From contig NZ_JAMQGM010000040.1 in the NCBI RefSeq assembly GCF_023703325.1, forward strand, positions 1-35,634: DNA of 35,634 nt. The letters run 5' to 3'. Positions 25,122 to 33,198 of this stretch are shown here, piece by piece. The translations under genes and the position numbers were made by a program. Each line of letters starts with the position of its first letter. Position 1 is the stretch's first letter. This DNA comes from Streptomyces meridianus. Lineage in GTDB: Bacteria; Actinomycetota; Actinomycetes; Streptomycetales; Streptomycetaceae. Under the pieces are notes generated by a model. It saw nothing but the letters and a program-made list of their open reading frames with translations, ran no database searches and was not told where the DNA came from.

Positions 25122-25446
25122 GAAAACCTCTGAGCCGTTCGGGGGACTATCCAAACGTGTGTATCAAATCGGACGGCGAGAAAACAGGCCGAATGCCCGG
25201 TTGTGACCCATTTCATCGGGCTCTGTGTTCCGTTCCGTGCCGGTTCTTCCCCCGGTCCTGAGCCCCCGTACTCCCGACCCGGGGCCGCGGCCCGGCCGCC
25301 GCGCCATCGCTGCCGCTGCTTCCGGGCGGCCCGGACCCATCGGACGCCCCTGGTCCGGACCGACGCCCCCGCCGAACCGGTCGGGCGGCAGGACGGCGTG
25401 CGCCGCCGACGCATTCCGGGGCAGGACAGCGCCCGTGCCCGCGTCG
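25122..25446. other. Intergenic region upstream of the small acidic protein gene
   Basis: About 325 nt. The part next to the gene (25150-25240) is relatively AT-rich, with segments such as GTGTATCAAATC and CCATTTCATC, and probably holds the minus-strand promoter. I could not fix a -35/-10 pair with normal spacing. The rest is very GC-rich without a supported ORF. Confidence 0.4.
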
Positions 25447-26901
25447 TCACCCGGCGCCGAACGCCCCGGGGTGGGCAGCCTCCCGGACGGCCTCGTACTG
25501 CTGCCGCACGGCGAGGCCCGCGGATGCGTCGTCGCCGGGCTCGAACCTCCGGCAGGCCGCCTGCTGCCATTGCGGGGGGTCGTGCGGGGACAGGTTCCCC
25601 TGCACCGCGCCCAGCGACCAGGCAGCCTGCCGGGCCGCGCCCAGCGCCGCGTAGTCGGCCGGATCCGGTACGAGCACCTGTGCGCCGAGCACCGCGGGCG
25701 CCACGGCCTGTACCGCCGGAAGCTCGGCCGCGGTACCGAGGAGGAAGACCCGGCGCACCTCGACCCCCCGCCTGCGCAGCACGTCCAGCGCGTCCGCGAT
25801 CCCGCACAGCATCCCCTCGACCGCCGCCCGCGCGAGGTGCTCCGGCTTCATGCTCTCCCGCCGCAGCCCGGACAGGGTGCCCGCGGTGTGCGGAAGCCGT
25901 GGGGTCCGCTCGCCCTCCAGGTAGGGCAGCAGCACCAGACCGTGCGCACCGGGCGTGGAGTTCAGGGCCAGCTCCGACAACCCCTCGAGACCGGTCCCGA
26001 GCAGCTCGGCCGTTCCGCGCAGGACGCGCACCGCGTTGAGCAGGTGGAGTACCGGCAGGTGCCGGCCCGTGGCGTCCGCGAAGGAGGTGATCAGGCCGCC
26101 GGAGTTGGTGAGCGGCTCGTGATGGACGGCGAAGACGGACCCGGAGGCGCCCAGGGACACCACCGCGTCACCGGGGCCGACGCCCAGTCCGAGGGCGGCG
26201 GCCATGGTCTCGCCGGTGCCGGCGGAGATGAGCAGGCCCTCGGGCGTGCGTCCGGCGGGTTCGGCCGGGCCGAGCACGTCGGGAAGCATCACCCGGTGTC
26301 CGAGCGCGAGTTCGGCGAGCTCGGGCACGTAGGACTCGGCCTCCGCGGACCAGTAACCGGTCCCGGAGGCATCGCCCCGATCGGTCGTGCGGCGGGCCGG
26401 GCGGCCGAGCAACTGCCACGCCAGCCAGTCGTGCGGTTGCAGCACCTCGGCGGTCCGCCGGGCTGCCTCCGGCTCGGAGTCCGCCAGCCAGCGCAGTTTC
26501 GCCACCGGCAGGGCGGCCTGCGGCACGCACCCGACGGCATCCGCCCACGCGTCCCGGCCGCCCATCGCCTCGATCAGGTCCGCAGCCGCCGGCTGCGCCC
26601 GCCGGTCGTTGCCGGTCAGGGCGGGGCGCACCGGAGCCCCGGCTTCGTCCAGCGGCAGCATCCCGTGCTGCTGCGCGGAGACGCCGATGGCCTGCACGCC
26701 CTCCAGGAGACCGCCGCCGGCGGCCTCGCCCAGGGACATGAGCCAGCACTGCGGGTCGGCCTCGTTGCGACGGCCGGAGCCCTCGGCCTCGACGGCCGGG
26801 TGCGGGGCGTGGCCCTGTCGGAGCACGGCACCGGTATCGGTGTCGCAGACGACGATGCGTGTGTGGACGGACGAACTGTCCAGTCCGGCGACTATGCCCA
26901 T
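25447..26901 (-). CDS. FGGY family carbohydrate kinase, xylulokinase-like
   Basis: A 484-residue sugar kinase of the actin-like ATPase superfamily. N-terminal phosphate-1 motif GIVAGLDSSSVHTRIVVCD; catalytic-region segment GVSAQQHGMLPLDEAGAPVRPALTGNDRR (as in xylulokinases, with an Asp serving as base near NDRR); DASGTGYWS; the phosphate-2 loop VVSLGASGSVFAV; and the C-terminal adenosine segment VFLLGTAAELPAVQAVAP and DYAALGAARQAAW. It would phosphorylate D-xylulose or a similar ketose with ATP. No isomerase or sugar transporter is adjacent. No Shine-Dalgarno precedes ATG 26901; CAACAT 7 nt upstream could be a leaderless -10. Confidence 0.86.
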   Translation of the reverse strand: MGIVAGLDSSSVHTRIVVCDTDTGAVLRQGHAPHPAVEAEGSGRRNEADPQCWLMSLGEAAGGGLLEGVQAIGVSAQQHGMLPLDEAGAPVRPALTGNDRRAQPAAADLIEAMGGRDAWADAVGCVPQAALPVAKLRWLADSEPEAARRTAEVLQPHDWLAWQLLGRPARRTTDRGDASGTGYWSAEAESYVPELAELALGHRVMLPDVLGPAEPAGRTPEGLLISAGTGETMAAALGLGVGPGDAVVSLGASGSVFAVHHEPLTNSGGLITSFADATGRHLPVLHLLNAVRVLRGTAELLGTGLEGLSELALNSTPGAHGLVLLPYLEGERTPRLPHTAGTLSGLRRESMKPEHLARAAVEGMLCGIADALDVLRRRGVEVRRVFLLGTAAELPAVQAVAPAVLGAQVLVPDPADYAALGAARQAAWSLGAVQGNLSPHDPPQWQQAACRRFEPGDDASAGLAVRQQYEAVREAAHPGAFGAG

Positions 26902-26968
26902 TGGTCAGATGTTGCCTCATTCCGCGGCTGCGGCGGCGGCCCGGGGCAAGGCCGCCGCCGCAACGCCC

Positions 26969-27268
26969 TCAGGTGTTGCTCGTGCCCCAGTCGTCCCCGG
27001 CCCCGTTGTTCTGCTCCCGCAGAGAACGGATGCGGTCGGCGACCGCGCGCGGGATGCGGTCGCCCATCCTGGCGCTCACCGTGCCCGCCGCCTTCGAGGC
27101 GAACTCGCGGCCGCCGAGGGCGGCGGACTCCGTCGCGTTGCGGAGGGCGGGGTTCTGGGCGACCTGTTGGGCTGCCTTGCGCAGCTGCTCGTACCGTTCC
27201 CGTCCGGCGCGTGCGCCGAGGACGTAGCCGGCCGCGAGGCCGATCATGAAAGTGAGCCGGTACCGCAT
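26969..27268 (-). CDS. Small membrane-anchored protein, YtxH-like
   Basis: A 99-residue protein from ATG 27268, preceded by a purine-rich AAGGGTGGAAG 2 nt upstream. A single short hydrophobic segment with a glycine-rich stretch (RLTFMIGLAAGYVLGARAGRERY, residues about 4-26) resembles YtxH-type anchors. It is followed by a soluble helical part (LRKAAQQVAQNPALRNATES) and an acidic, Gly-rich end. Likely attached to the cytoplasmic membrane. Function unknown. The frame is open upstream across tRNA-Asn, which is not coding. Transcribed away from the tRNAs. Confidence 0.75.
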   Translation of the reverse strand: MRYRLTFMIGLAAGYVLGARAGRERYEQLRKAAQQVAQNPALRNATESAALGGREFASKAAGTVSARMGDRIPRAVADRIRSLREQNNGAGDDWGTSNT

Positions 27269-27340
27269 GGCTTCCACCCTTCTCTCCGTGGCGTCCAGGG
27301 ACACCTGCCCCGCCTTGCCGGACACGATGCGAATACCGAT

Positions 27341-27370
27341 TTCGGAGCACCCCCAGGCATGCGCTAATGT
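27341..27370 (+). promoter_or_regulatory. Promoter of tRNA-Asn
   Basis: TTCGGA (27341-27346) and TAATGT (27365-27370) are separated by 18 nt, a standard -35/-10 pair for a vegetative Hrd sigma factor; initiation near 27377 would lie about 50 nt before the mature tRNA. Confidence 0.6.
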
Positions 27371-27425
27371 ATTGCTCGCAGCAAGGGAACGCCCCCGGGG
27401 AACCGGCCGGCCTCCCGAGCAGAGC

Positions 27426-27498
27426 AGTCCCCTGTAGCTCAATTGGCAGAGCAGCCGGCTGTTAACCGGCAGGTTACTGGTTCGAGTCCAGTCGGGGG
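27426..27498 (+). tRNA. tRNA-Asn (GUU)
   Basis: A complete 73-nt cloverleaf. The acceptor TCCCCTG pairs with CGGGGGA, the anticodon stem GCCGG pairs with CCGGC around the loop CTGTTAA (anticodon GTT), the T arm is ACTGG-TTCGAGT-CCAGT, and the discriminator is G. No CCA is encoded. Confidence 0.97.
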
Positions 27499-27507
27499 AG
27501 CGCATCG

Positions 27508-27532
27508 CGAAGGGCCCCGTCAGGGGCCTTTT
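27508..27532 (+). terminator. Rho-independent terminator after tRNA-Asn
   Basis: GGCCCC (27511-27516), loop GTCA, GGGGCC (27521-27526), then six T (27527-27532); A/T pairs extend the stem. A classical intrinsic terminator ending the tRNA transcript. Confidence 0.88.
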
Positions 27533-27677
27533 TTGATGTTCCGGATCTTTCGGGAACCGCGGATGCCATGATCGACGTCACTGGGTTCGGTCGACTGCGG
27601 CCCGTAGGGGCGGCAGATCGTATGAGCAGCTATGCTGCGGCAGACGGCGCGCACAGATGTGCGCGGCGCGCCGTTAC

Positions 27678-27754
27678 GGGGCGGTAGCTCAGCCGGTTAG
27701 AGCAGCGGACTCATAATCCGTCGGTCGTGGGTTCGAGTCCCACCCGCCCCACCA
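27678..27754 (+). tRNA. tRNA with CAU anticodon (elongator Met, or Ile2)
   Basis: A cloverleaf with acceptor GGGGCGG/CCGCCCC, D arm GCTC...GAGC, anticodon stem GCGGA/TCCGT around CTCATAA (anticodon CAT), T arm GTGGG-TTCGAGT-CCCAC, discriminator A and an encoded CCA (27752-27754). Without the U1/extra features of initiator tRNA it is either elongator Met or the lysidine-modified Ile2; the acceptor base pairs do not settle this by eye. Two short hairpins lie upstream (27626-27638 and 27648-27665). Confidence 0.9.
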
Positions 27755-28130
27755 GTGCAGGCATGTGACCTGCGGAAACGTCTCTTCAGTACCTCTGGGT
27801 CACCTACTCGGTCCCGACGGAGAGAATCCGCTGCTCACAAGTGTTGTCTGAGGTTCGCTGCGGGCGTCCGGATGTCCCTGTCAACGCTCTGACCTGCGAC
27901 GATTCAGAATAAGATCGGCTGCTGCTGGTTACGCAGTGAAGTCGAGAAGCAAGATCCAGGGGACATGCAGGGGACGCGAGGCAATGGGGCGGGCCGCAAG
28001 AAGCCCGGGCGCCCCGACCGTCAGCGCCATCGATCCATCTACCCCGAGCCTGCCGGGCGGCGCTCCCCCGCAGGTGTTCGGCTCGACCTCCCGCCTTGTC
28101 GGATATCAGATTCTCTGAGAGCATGAGGTC
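27755..28130. other. Gap between the tRNA and the first toxin-antitoxin pair
   Basis: 376 nt with no supported gene. It begins directly at the tRNA 3' end, the usual attB position for tyrosine integrases, but no integrase or second copy of the tRNA end was found in the window. A short direct repeat CAGGGGAC occurs twice (about 27957 and 27968). Near the antitoxin start, CTCTGAGAG (about 28113-28121) is a small palindrome that could be part of its operator. Confidence 0.4.
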
Positions 28131-28382
28131 ATGAGGACGATGACCGCTACCGAAGCATCACGGAACTTCGCCTCCGTGCTGGACAGCGCGGAACGCGGCG
28201 AAACCATCGTGATCACCCGCGGGGGCAAACGCCTGGCCGTGCTCGGCCCGGCACCCAAAGCCACCGGCCGCGCGGTGAAGGATGCTCTCCTGCCCTACGT
28301 CGACTCCCTCGACGACGCCTTCGAGGGCGATGTGATGGCCACCCGTGATCTGCTGACCCTGGACGATCCGTGGAACGACTGA
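28131..28382 (+). CDS. vapB: Type II antitoxin, Phd/YefM-like (VapB partner)
   Basis: An 83-residue antitoxin from ATG 28131; an ATG at 28137 region (MTATEASRNF) is an alternative. The N-terminus MTATEASRNFASVLDSAERG and ETIVITRGGKRLAVLGPA is the Phd/YefM DNA-binding fold. The C-terminal half (DSLDDAFEGDVMATRDLLTL) is the acidic, toxin-wrapping tail. It should neutralise the PIN toxin encoded next and repress the operon together with it. It overlaps the toxin gene by 13 nt. First gene after the tRNA. Confidence 0.85.
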   Translation: MRTMTATEASRNFASVLDSAERGETIVITRGGKRLAVLGPAPKATGRAVKDALLPYVDSLDDAFEGDVMATRDLLTLDDPWND

Positions 28383-28768
28383 TCCTGGACACCGGCGTAT
28401 TGATCGCGGTCGAGCGCCGGAAAGTCGTTCTCGACGATGTACTCGCGGACGATGACGATCCAGTGATCGCTGCCATTACGGCTGCGGAGTTGCTCCAGGG
28501 CGTCGAACTGGCCGACGACACCGACCGGCTTGCCCGCCAGTCATTCGTAGATGCCATCCTCGCCACGGTTCCGGTCGAGGAGTACGCCGTGGACATCGCG
28601 CGGGCTCATGCGCGGCTGCTCGCCCACGTCCGCAGGGCCGGCCAGCCCAGAGGAGCCCACGATCTGATCATCGCGGCAACCGCCCTGACCACCGCACGCA
28701 CAGTAGTCACCTACGACAAGCGAGCGCGCTTCGACGGCCTTCCCGGTGTTCGCGTACGTCGGTTGTGA
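28370..28768 (+). CDS. vapC: PIN-domain toxin VapC
   Basis: A 132-residue PIN-domain ribonuclease from GTG 28370. Acidic active-site residues are visible: Asp7 in LILDTGVLI, Glu about 40 in ITAAELLQGVE, Asp about 97 in GAHDLIIAATAL, and Asp about 115 in VVTYDKRARFDGLPGV. VapC toxins cleave tRNA or rRNA when freed from the antitoxin. The start lies within the end of the antitoxin gene, giving coupled translation. All catalytic residues are intact, so the pair is probably functional. Confidence 0.9.
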   Translation: MERLILDTGVLIAVERRKVVLDDVLADDDDPVIAAITAAELLQGVELADDTDRLARQSFVDAILATVPVEEYAVDIARAHARLLAHVRRAGQPRGAHDLIIAATALTTARTVVTYDKRARFDGLPGVRVRRL

Positions 28769-29050
28769 CGGGCCCGGGGCGATTGGCTGTTGGCAAGTGC
28801 GCCTGCCTCAGCCGCTGGCTGCCCACCGAGTGACGGGAGTTGTGGCATCGTGCGCGGTCATCCACCCCGTGCGGTAGGTGAAAGCGGTGGTGGGTCAGAA
28901 GGCGCGGTCCATAGGATGCCCGCCGCGACGCCGGCAGCGACGCATCGCATGGGACTCGGCCGGGCGTCAGCTCGGGATGGGGCGCCGAGGGAGGGGGATG
29001 GCTGAGATCTTCGGGACTCCCCGACCCGTCTTCCGCGGTTGAATACCGGT

Positions 29051-30733
29051 GTGGCACGAAGAGTGGTGGGGTTCGGCGAGGACGATCTGCGGGCGGTGGC
29101 GGGGACTCGGTCCTTCGAGCGGGGGCTGGGGTATCTGGACGCGGTGAGCGGACTGGAGGTGGGGGAGGGCTCGGTCACCGCCGTGGTGTACGGCACGGAT
29201 GTCTACGAGGTGGAGCTCACTCTCGGTGGCGGCGAGGGCATCTCGGGGTGGTGCGACTGCCCGTACGGGCAGGAGGGCAACTTCTGCAAGCACTGTGTGG
29301 CGGTCGGGCTGACCGTGCTGCGGCGGGCGAAGACGATCCCGCATCAGCGGGCCGCGGCGCGGGCACGGTCTTCCGGCTTGGAAGCGTGGCTTTCAGGGCT
29401 GTCACGCGACCAACTCCTGGTGCTGGTGCGGGAGCAGATCGCCGAGGACCGGGAACTGCGCCGGCGCTTGGAGCTGCGGGCAGCCGCTGCGCGCACTGAC
29501 CTCGGTACGGTCCGGGATCGGATCATCGCCCTGATCGATCCGCGGCCGTTCGCCCGGTACGGGTACATCGAGTACGCGGATGCCTCCGGCTATGCGCGGC
29601 AAGTCGCCGAGGCGGTGAGCGCCCTGCGCGCCCTGACCGCCGACGGGCAGTCGGCGCAGGCGGTCGGTCTGGCCGAGGAGGCGCTCCGGGCGCTGGGAGA
29701 GACGTACGGGGAGATCGACGACTCGGACGGCGTGGTCGGGGAGGCCGCCGCCGCAGTGGCGGAGGTCCATCTGGAGGCCTGCGGGGTCGCACGCCCCGAT
29801 CCGGAGCGGCTGGCGGAGTGGCTGGTAGGACGTCTGCTCGCCGACGACAGCGATGTGACAGACCTGGATCCGCTCGACTATGCCGACGTGCTGGGGCCGA
29901 GCGGACTGGCCCGCATGCGGCAGCTGACGGCCGAGGCGCTCAGGCGCAGGCGGTCCGGCTGGGCGGAGCGGTACCTGATGGAGCGTCTGATCAAGGCAGC
30001 GGGTGACGTCGACGCGTTGGTCGCCCTGCATGCGCAGGACCTCGACCCGTCCGGTGCCACCCATCTGCTCATCGCCGAGGAACTGGAAACGGCGGGCCGT
30101 GCGGACGAGGCACTCGCCTGGGCGGAACGGGGACTGCGGGAGTGCGCCGCCGAGACGTACATCGACGGCCGTCTGGTCGACTACGTGTGCGTGCGGTACG
30201 CGCAGACGGGGCGGGAGGCCGACGCGGTCGCGGTGCGCCGGGACCGGTTCCGTGTCGAGCGGTCCCTGGCCGCCTACCGGCAGTTGCGCTCCGCCGCCGG
30301 GGCTGTGGACTGCTGGGAGGCGGAGCGCGCGGCGGCGCTGGCCACCTTGGAGGAGGGCGCCCGTCGTGAGCGCGGCGGCCGGTACGGCGGGCCCGTGCTG
30401 ATCGACGCACTGCTCGACGACGGCGACCTGGACGCCGCCTGGCGCGAGGCCCCCGGCCGCGCCGACGACCGGCAGTGGGCGCAACTCGCCGACCTGTCGC
30501 GCGAGACGCGCCCGGCCGAGGCGCTCGGCGTGTACCTGCGGCTGGTCGAGCGGTCGAAGGAGCCGACGGGGGACCGCGCCTACGAGCACCTGGCACGGCT
30601 GCTGCAGGGCGTCCGTGACTGCCATCGTGCGCTGCGCACCGAGGAGGTGTTCGGCGTGTATCTCGCCGGCCTGCGGACAGAACTGAAACGCAGGCGGAAA
30701 TTGATGAGCATCCTCGACCGGCACGGGCTGTGA
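29051..30733 (+). CDS. SWIM zinc-finger protein with helical-repeat C-terminal region
   Basis: About 560 residues from GTG 29051; an in-frame TTG at 29039 would add four residues, and neither has a clear ribosome site. The N-terminus GFGEDDLRAVAGTRSFERG and YLDAVSGLEV leads to a SWIM finger (residues about 67-85: GWCDCPYGQEGNFCKHCVAV) with the C-x-C...C-x-H ligands. The remaining 470 residues are alpha-helical with TPR-like pieces (ADEALAWAERGLREC, LAEWLVGRLLADDS, PAEALGVYLRLVERS), typical of large bacterial SWIM proteins of unknown function. No helicase domain is attached. SWIM fingers bind DNA or protein. It sits between two toxin-antitoxin pairs and near a Wadjet operon. The 28769-29038 gap in front shows nothing recognisable. 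Confidence 0.85.
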   Translation: MARRVVGFGEDDLRAVAGTRSFERGLGYLDAVSGLEVGEGSVTAVVYGTDVYEVELTLGGGEGISGWCDCPYGQEGNFCKHCVAVGLTVLRRAKTIPHQRAAARARSSGLEAWLSGLSRDQLLVLVREQIAEDRELRRRLELRAAAARTDLGTVRDRIIALIDPRPFARYGYIEYADASGYARQVAEAVSALRALTADGQSAQAVGLAEEALRALGETYGEIDDSDGVVGEAAAAVAEVHLEACGVARPDPERLAEWLVGRLLADDSDVTDLDPLDYADVLGPSGLARMRQLTAEALRRRRSGWAERYLMERLIKAAGDVDALVALHAQDLDPSGATHLLIAEELETAGRADEALAWAERGLRECAAETYIDGRLVDYVCVRYAQTGREADAVAVRRDRFRVERSLAAYRQLRSAAGAVDCWEAERAAALATLEEGARRERGGRYGGPVLIDALLDDGDLDAAWREAPGRADDRQWAQLADLSRETRPAEALGVYLRLVERSKEPTGDRAYEHLARLLQGVRDCHRALRTEEVFGVYLAGLRTELKRRRKLMSILDRHGL

Positions 30734-30736
30734 CGG

Positions 30737-30759
30737 TGAGCGGACCCGGCACCCGCTCA
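30737..30759. terminator. Hairpin between convergent SWIM and vapC genes
   Basis: TGAGCGG (30737-30743) pairs with CCGCTCA (30753-30759) over a 9-nt loop, in the 63-nt gap between convergent stops. It could terminate both directions. Confidence 0.5.
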
Positions 30760-30796
30760 TCTGCGTGCTGGACGGCGTCTGACGGCCCGAGGCCGA

Positions 30797-31210
30797 TCAG
30801 TCCTTGAGATCGATCATCCGTGCCGGCTGTCCGGTCGTGCGGGCGATCGTCTCGAAGTCGCGGTCGTAGTGGAGCAGGGTCAGCCCCGCCTCTTCCGCAG
30901 CGGCGGCGATGAGCAGGTCGACGGGGCCCGCACTGCGGTGCTCGCCCTTGGCGGTGAGCAGTTCCTGGACGACGCGTGCGCGCCGGTAGATGCCGTCGGG
31001 CATGGGGCACCAGGTGTAATGGGCTTCCAGCGCGCGTTTCACGCGTTCCCGGTCCGCCGCCGATCGGGCTGAGTAGAGGACTTCCAGTTCGGTGATGTCG
31101 CACAGGGCGACGAGTCCCGCGCCGATCCTGTCGTCCCACTCGGCCGTGGTCCGGCCGAGCAGGACGCGGGCTAGGGCGGAGGTGTCGATCAGGTAGTCGG
31201 CGATGGTCAC
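30797..31210 (-). CDS. vapC: PIN-domain toxin VapC (second pair)
   Basis: A 137-residue PIN-domain protein from GTG 31210. Active-site acids: Asp8 in YLIDTSALARVL, Glu about 42 in CDITELEVLYSARS, Asp about 100 in AGPVDLLIAAAAEEAG and Asp about 118 in LHYDRDFETIA. The family cleaves structured RNAs. The GTG overlaps the antitoxin stop by 4 nt (31207-31210). It is not closely similar to the vapC at 28370 by eye: the motifs around the catalytic acids differ, and the antitoxin is of another fold, so this is an independent system rather than a local duplication. Confidence 0.9.
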   Translation of the reverse strand: MTIADYLIDTSALARVLLGRTTAEWDDRIGAGLVALCDITELEVLYSARSAADRERVKRALEAHYTWCPMPDGIYRRARVVQELLTAKGEHRSAGPVDLLIAAAAEEAGLTLLHYDRDFETIARTTGQPARMIDLKD

Positions 31211-31464
31211 GCATCCGCTCCTGCGTCGCGGACCCCGTCCTGCCCGCCGATGGGCCGGAATGTGCTCTTGTCGAGGAGGACGTCCACGTCCAGTGCGCCG
31301 TCGGCGACCAGTTCGCGGGCTTCTGCCAGCGCGCGCAGTCGCCGGTAGCGGGCGGTGATCTCCCGCAGGGCGGTGTTGATGGTGTCGCGCTTGGTCGTGG
31401 TGCCGAGTTCCTTGGCTGCGGCCTCCAGCGCCTCGTCGTCGAGATCGATCACCGTGCGACTCAT
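31207..31464 (-). CDS. vapB: VapB-type antitoxin (ribbon-helix-helix)
   Basis: An 85-residue antitoxin from ATG 31464 with a strong AGGAGG 5 nt upstream. The N-terminus SRTVIDLDDEALEAAAKELG and TTTKRDTINTALREITARYR is a MetJ/Arc ribbon-helix-helix DNA-binding domain. The C-terminal part (LVADGALDVDVLLDKSTFRP) is the toxin-binding tail. It presumably represses its own promoter through the AT-rich repeats directly upstream. Operon with the overlapping vapC. Confidence 0.9.
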   Translation of the reverse strand: MSRTVIDLDDEALEAAAKELGTTTKRDTINTALREITARYRRLRALAEARELVADGALDVDVLLDKSTFRPIGGQDGVRDAGADA

Positions 31465-31477
31465 GACGGCCTCCTGA

Positions 31478-31521
31478 ATATCTGGAGTCGTATATCAATA
31501 TACACGCCCCCTTATATCTGG
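31478..31521 (-). promoter_or_regulatory. Promoter/operator repeats of the second vapBC
   Basis: Just upstream of vapB lies an AT-rich island in GC-rich DNA. ATATCTGG occurs as a direct repeat (31478-31485 and 31514-31521, plus-strand reading), flanking the inverted repeat GTATAT-CA-ATATAC (31490-31503). Such repeats are typical ribbon-helix-helix operators and overlap the expected promoter; they also lie only 66 nt before the Wadjet operon on the other strand. Confidence 0.6.
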
Positions 31522-31587
31522 TGGAGGCTCAAGGGGCTCGAACCGGGATTGTCGCTGCAGGGGTTCTTTGGGAAGAATGCCTGGACG

Positions 31588-33198
31588 ATGACGTCACGCC
31601 CTGCCGAGTTGGACCGCACCGGCCCCGCCGATGCCGCTCCCTCCACAGAGTCCTCCACGGAGACCCCGTACGCCCCCTTCGCTCACCTCACCGCACCCAA
31701 CGCCGTCCTCTACCGCCAGGTGATGCGCGTGTTCCTGGCGGCCAAGGAGCGGTTCGCGGTGCATCTGCGGCCCGAGGACGTGCACGCCGCGCTGCCGCCG
31801 GAGCATCGCCCGGTCGGCCCGGACGCTGTCGTCAAGGCGCTGGACAGTCTCGTCGGGTGGGGCAATCTGCGGGCGGATCCGGACACCTCCCGGGTCACCG
31901 CGGTCGAGGACTTCTACCGCAGACGCTTCATCTATCAGCTCACCCAGGCCGGCGAAGCCGCCGAGCAGGCGCTGTCCGTGTACGACGAGGCGCTGGGGCG
32001 GCGCGGAGCACTCCAGGCGGTGGCGCTGCACGACATCGTCACGCACCTGCGGGCGCTGCTCGTGCTCGCCGCGGACGAGGAGCCGGACGCGGCCAAGGCG
32101 CATCTGGCGCTGTCCGCGCTGACGGACCGGTTCGGGGCGCTGGCCGAGAACGCGCGGGCGTTCATGGGATCGCTCCAGCGCACCATCGATCTGCACGGCG
32201 TCGAGGTCGAGGTGTTCCTCGCCTACAAGGACCGGCTGATCCAGTACCTGGAGCGGTTCATCCAGGACCTGATCACGCTCGGCGGGCGGATCGCCCTGCT
32301 CATCGGGGAGCTGGAGGACCGGGACAGGGTGAGCGTGCTGCTGCGGCTGGCGGCCGCTCGGGAGGCGGCCGATGCCGCTCCGGACGAGGCGGACACCGCC
32401 GAGGCGCAGGCGTACGAGCGGTGGGCGGGGCGCTGGGCCGGACTCGCCGCCTGGTTCGTGTCGGCGGACGGCCGCGAGTCCCAGGCCCGCCTGCTGCGCG
32501 GACGCGCACTCGGCGCGATCCCCCAACTCCTGGCAGTTGTACGGCAGTTGAACGAGCGGCGGGCCGGTCGCTCGGACCGGTCGGCAGACTTCCGGACCCT
32601 GGCGCGCTGGTTCGCCGAAGCCCCGGACGACGACGCGCGGCACCGGCTGTGGCGCGCCGCCTTCGGCCTCTACTCCGCCCGTCATCTCACCGTCGACGCC
32701 GACACGCTCGCCGAACGCGCGGCGCACCCGGTGCCCCCCGCCACCCCTTGGGCCGGGGCCGAACCGCTGCGGATCAGCCCGCAGTTGCGCCGTACCGGAA
32801 GCTATGAACGACGTGGCAAGCCCCGCAGAGTGCAGGACCGCTCCGAGCAGCGGCGGCAGCTGGCCGAACTCGCCGCGAAACAGGCGGAGGAGATCGCCGC
32901 CGCCCGCGCCCGGCTGGCGACGGACGGTGCCACCCGGCTGTCCGCGCTCGGGGAGCTGGACCCGGTGGCCTTCGGCCTGTTCCTCCGGCTGCTCGGTGAC
33001 GCCCTGGCCACCTGGCGGCCCGGCACGACCACGACCGCGGCGACCAGCAACGACGGAACGATGGAGATCCGACTCACCGCTCTGAACGATGGTACGGCGG
33101 CCGAGATCCGCACGCCGGGCGGGGTGTTCCGGGGCCCCGACCACACCGTCGAGATCACCGACCTCACGCAGGGCATCCCCGAACAGGAGGCCCGGTGA
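31588..33198 (+). CDS. jetA: Wadjet defence protein JetA (TIGR02677/DUF2397 family)
   Basis: A 536-residue protein from ATG 31588; an in-frame TTG at 31549 is a less likely start. It is recognisable as the DUF2397 family: FAHLTAPNAVLYRQVMRVFL near residue 30, a winged-helix-like segment (VVKALDSLVGWGNLRADPD), then FYRRRFIYQLTQAGEAAEQA. A long helical middle and C-terminal EIRTPGGVFRGPDH follow. In Wadjet it is the kleisin-like subunit bridging the SMC-type ATPase heads. It overlaps jetB by 4 nt (GTGA). A tiny ORF (ATG 31577, four codons) ends in ATGA overlapping this start. The DUF2397/2398 branch is, I believe, a distinct Wadjet subtype (often called type III); the subtype is from memory. 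Confidence 0.87.
   Translation: MTSRPAELDRTGPADAAPSTESSTETPYAPFAHLTAPNAVLYRQVMRVFLAAKERFAVHLRPEDVHAALPPEHRPVGPDAVVKALDSLVGWGNLRADPDTSRVTAVEDFYRRRFIYQLTQAGEAAEQALSVYDEALGRRGALQAVALHDIVTHLRALLVLAADEEPDAAKAHLALSALTDRFGALAENARAFMGSLQRTIDLHGVEVEVFLAYKDRLIQYLERFIQDLITLGGRIALLIGELEDRDRVSVLLRLAAAREAADAAPDEADTAEAQAYERWAGRWAGLAAWFVSADGRESQARLLRGRALGAIPQLLAVVRQLNERRAGRSDRSADFRTLARWFAEAPDDDARHRLWRAAFGLYSARHLTVDADTLAERAAHPVPPATPWAGAEPLRISPQLRRTGSYERRGKPRRVQDRSEQRRQLAELAAKQAEEIAAARARLATDGATRLSALGELDPVAFGLFLRLLGDALATWRPGTTTTAATSNDGTMEIRLTALNDGTAAEIRTPGGVFRGPDHTVEITDLTQGIPEQEAR

Noticed and set aside
27626..27665. Two hairpins between the tRNA genes as a small RNA
   Set aside because: Perfect but very short stems in GC-rich DNA; no promoter/terminator pair around them.
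27957..27976. Direct repeat CAGGGGAC (twice) as a start of a CRISPR or att repeat
   Set aside because: Only two short copies, no spacer structure and no cas or integrase genes.
31515..31555. tRNA-like 3' end on the minus strand (GGTTCGAGCCCC...CCACCA), possibly an att scar
   Set aside because: The T stem does not pair and the spacing to CCA is one base too long; it does not match either tRNA in the window.
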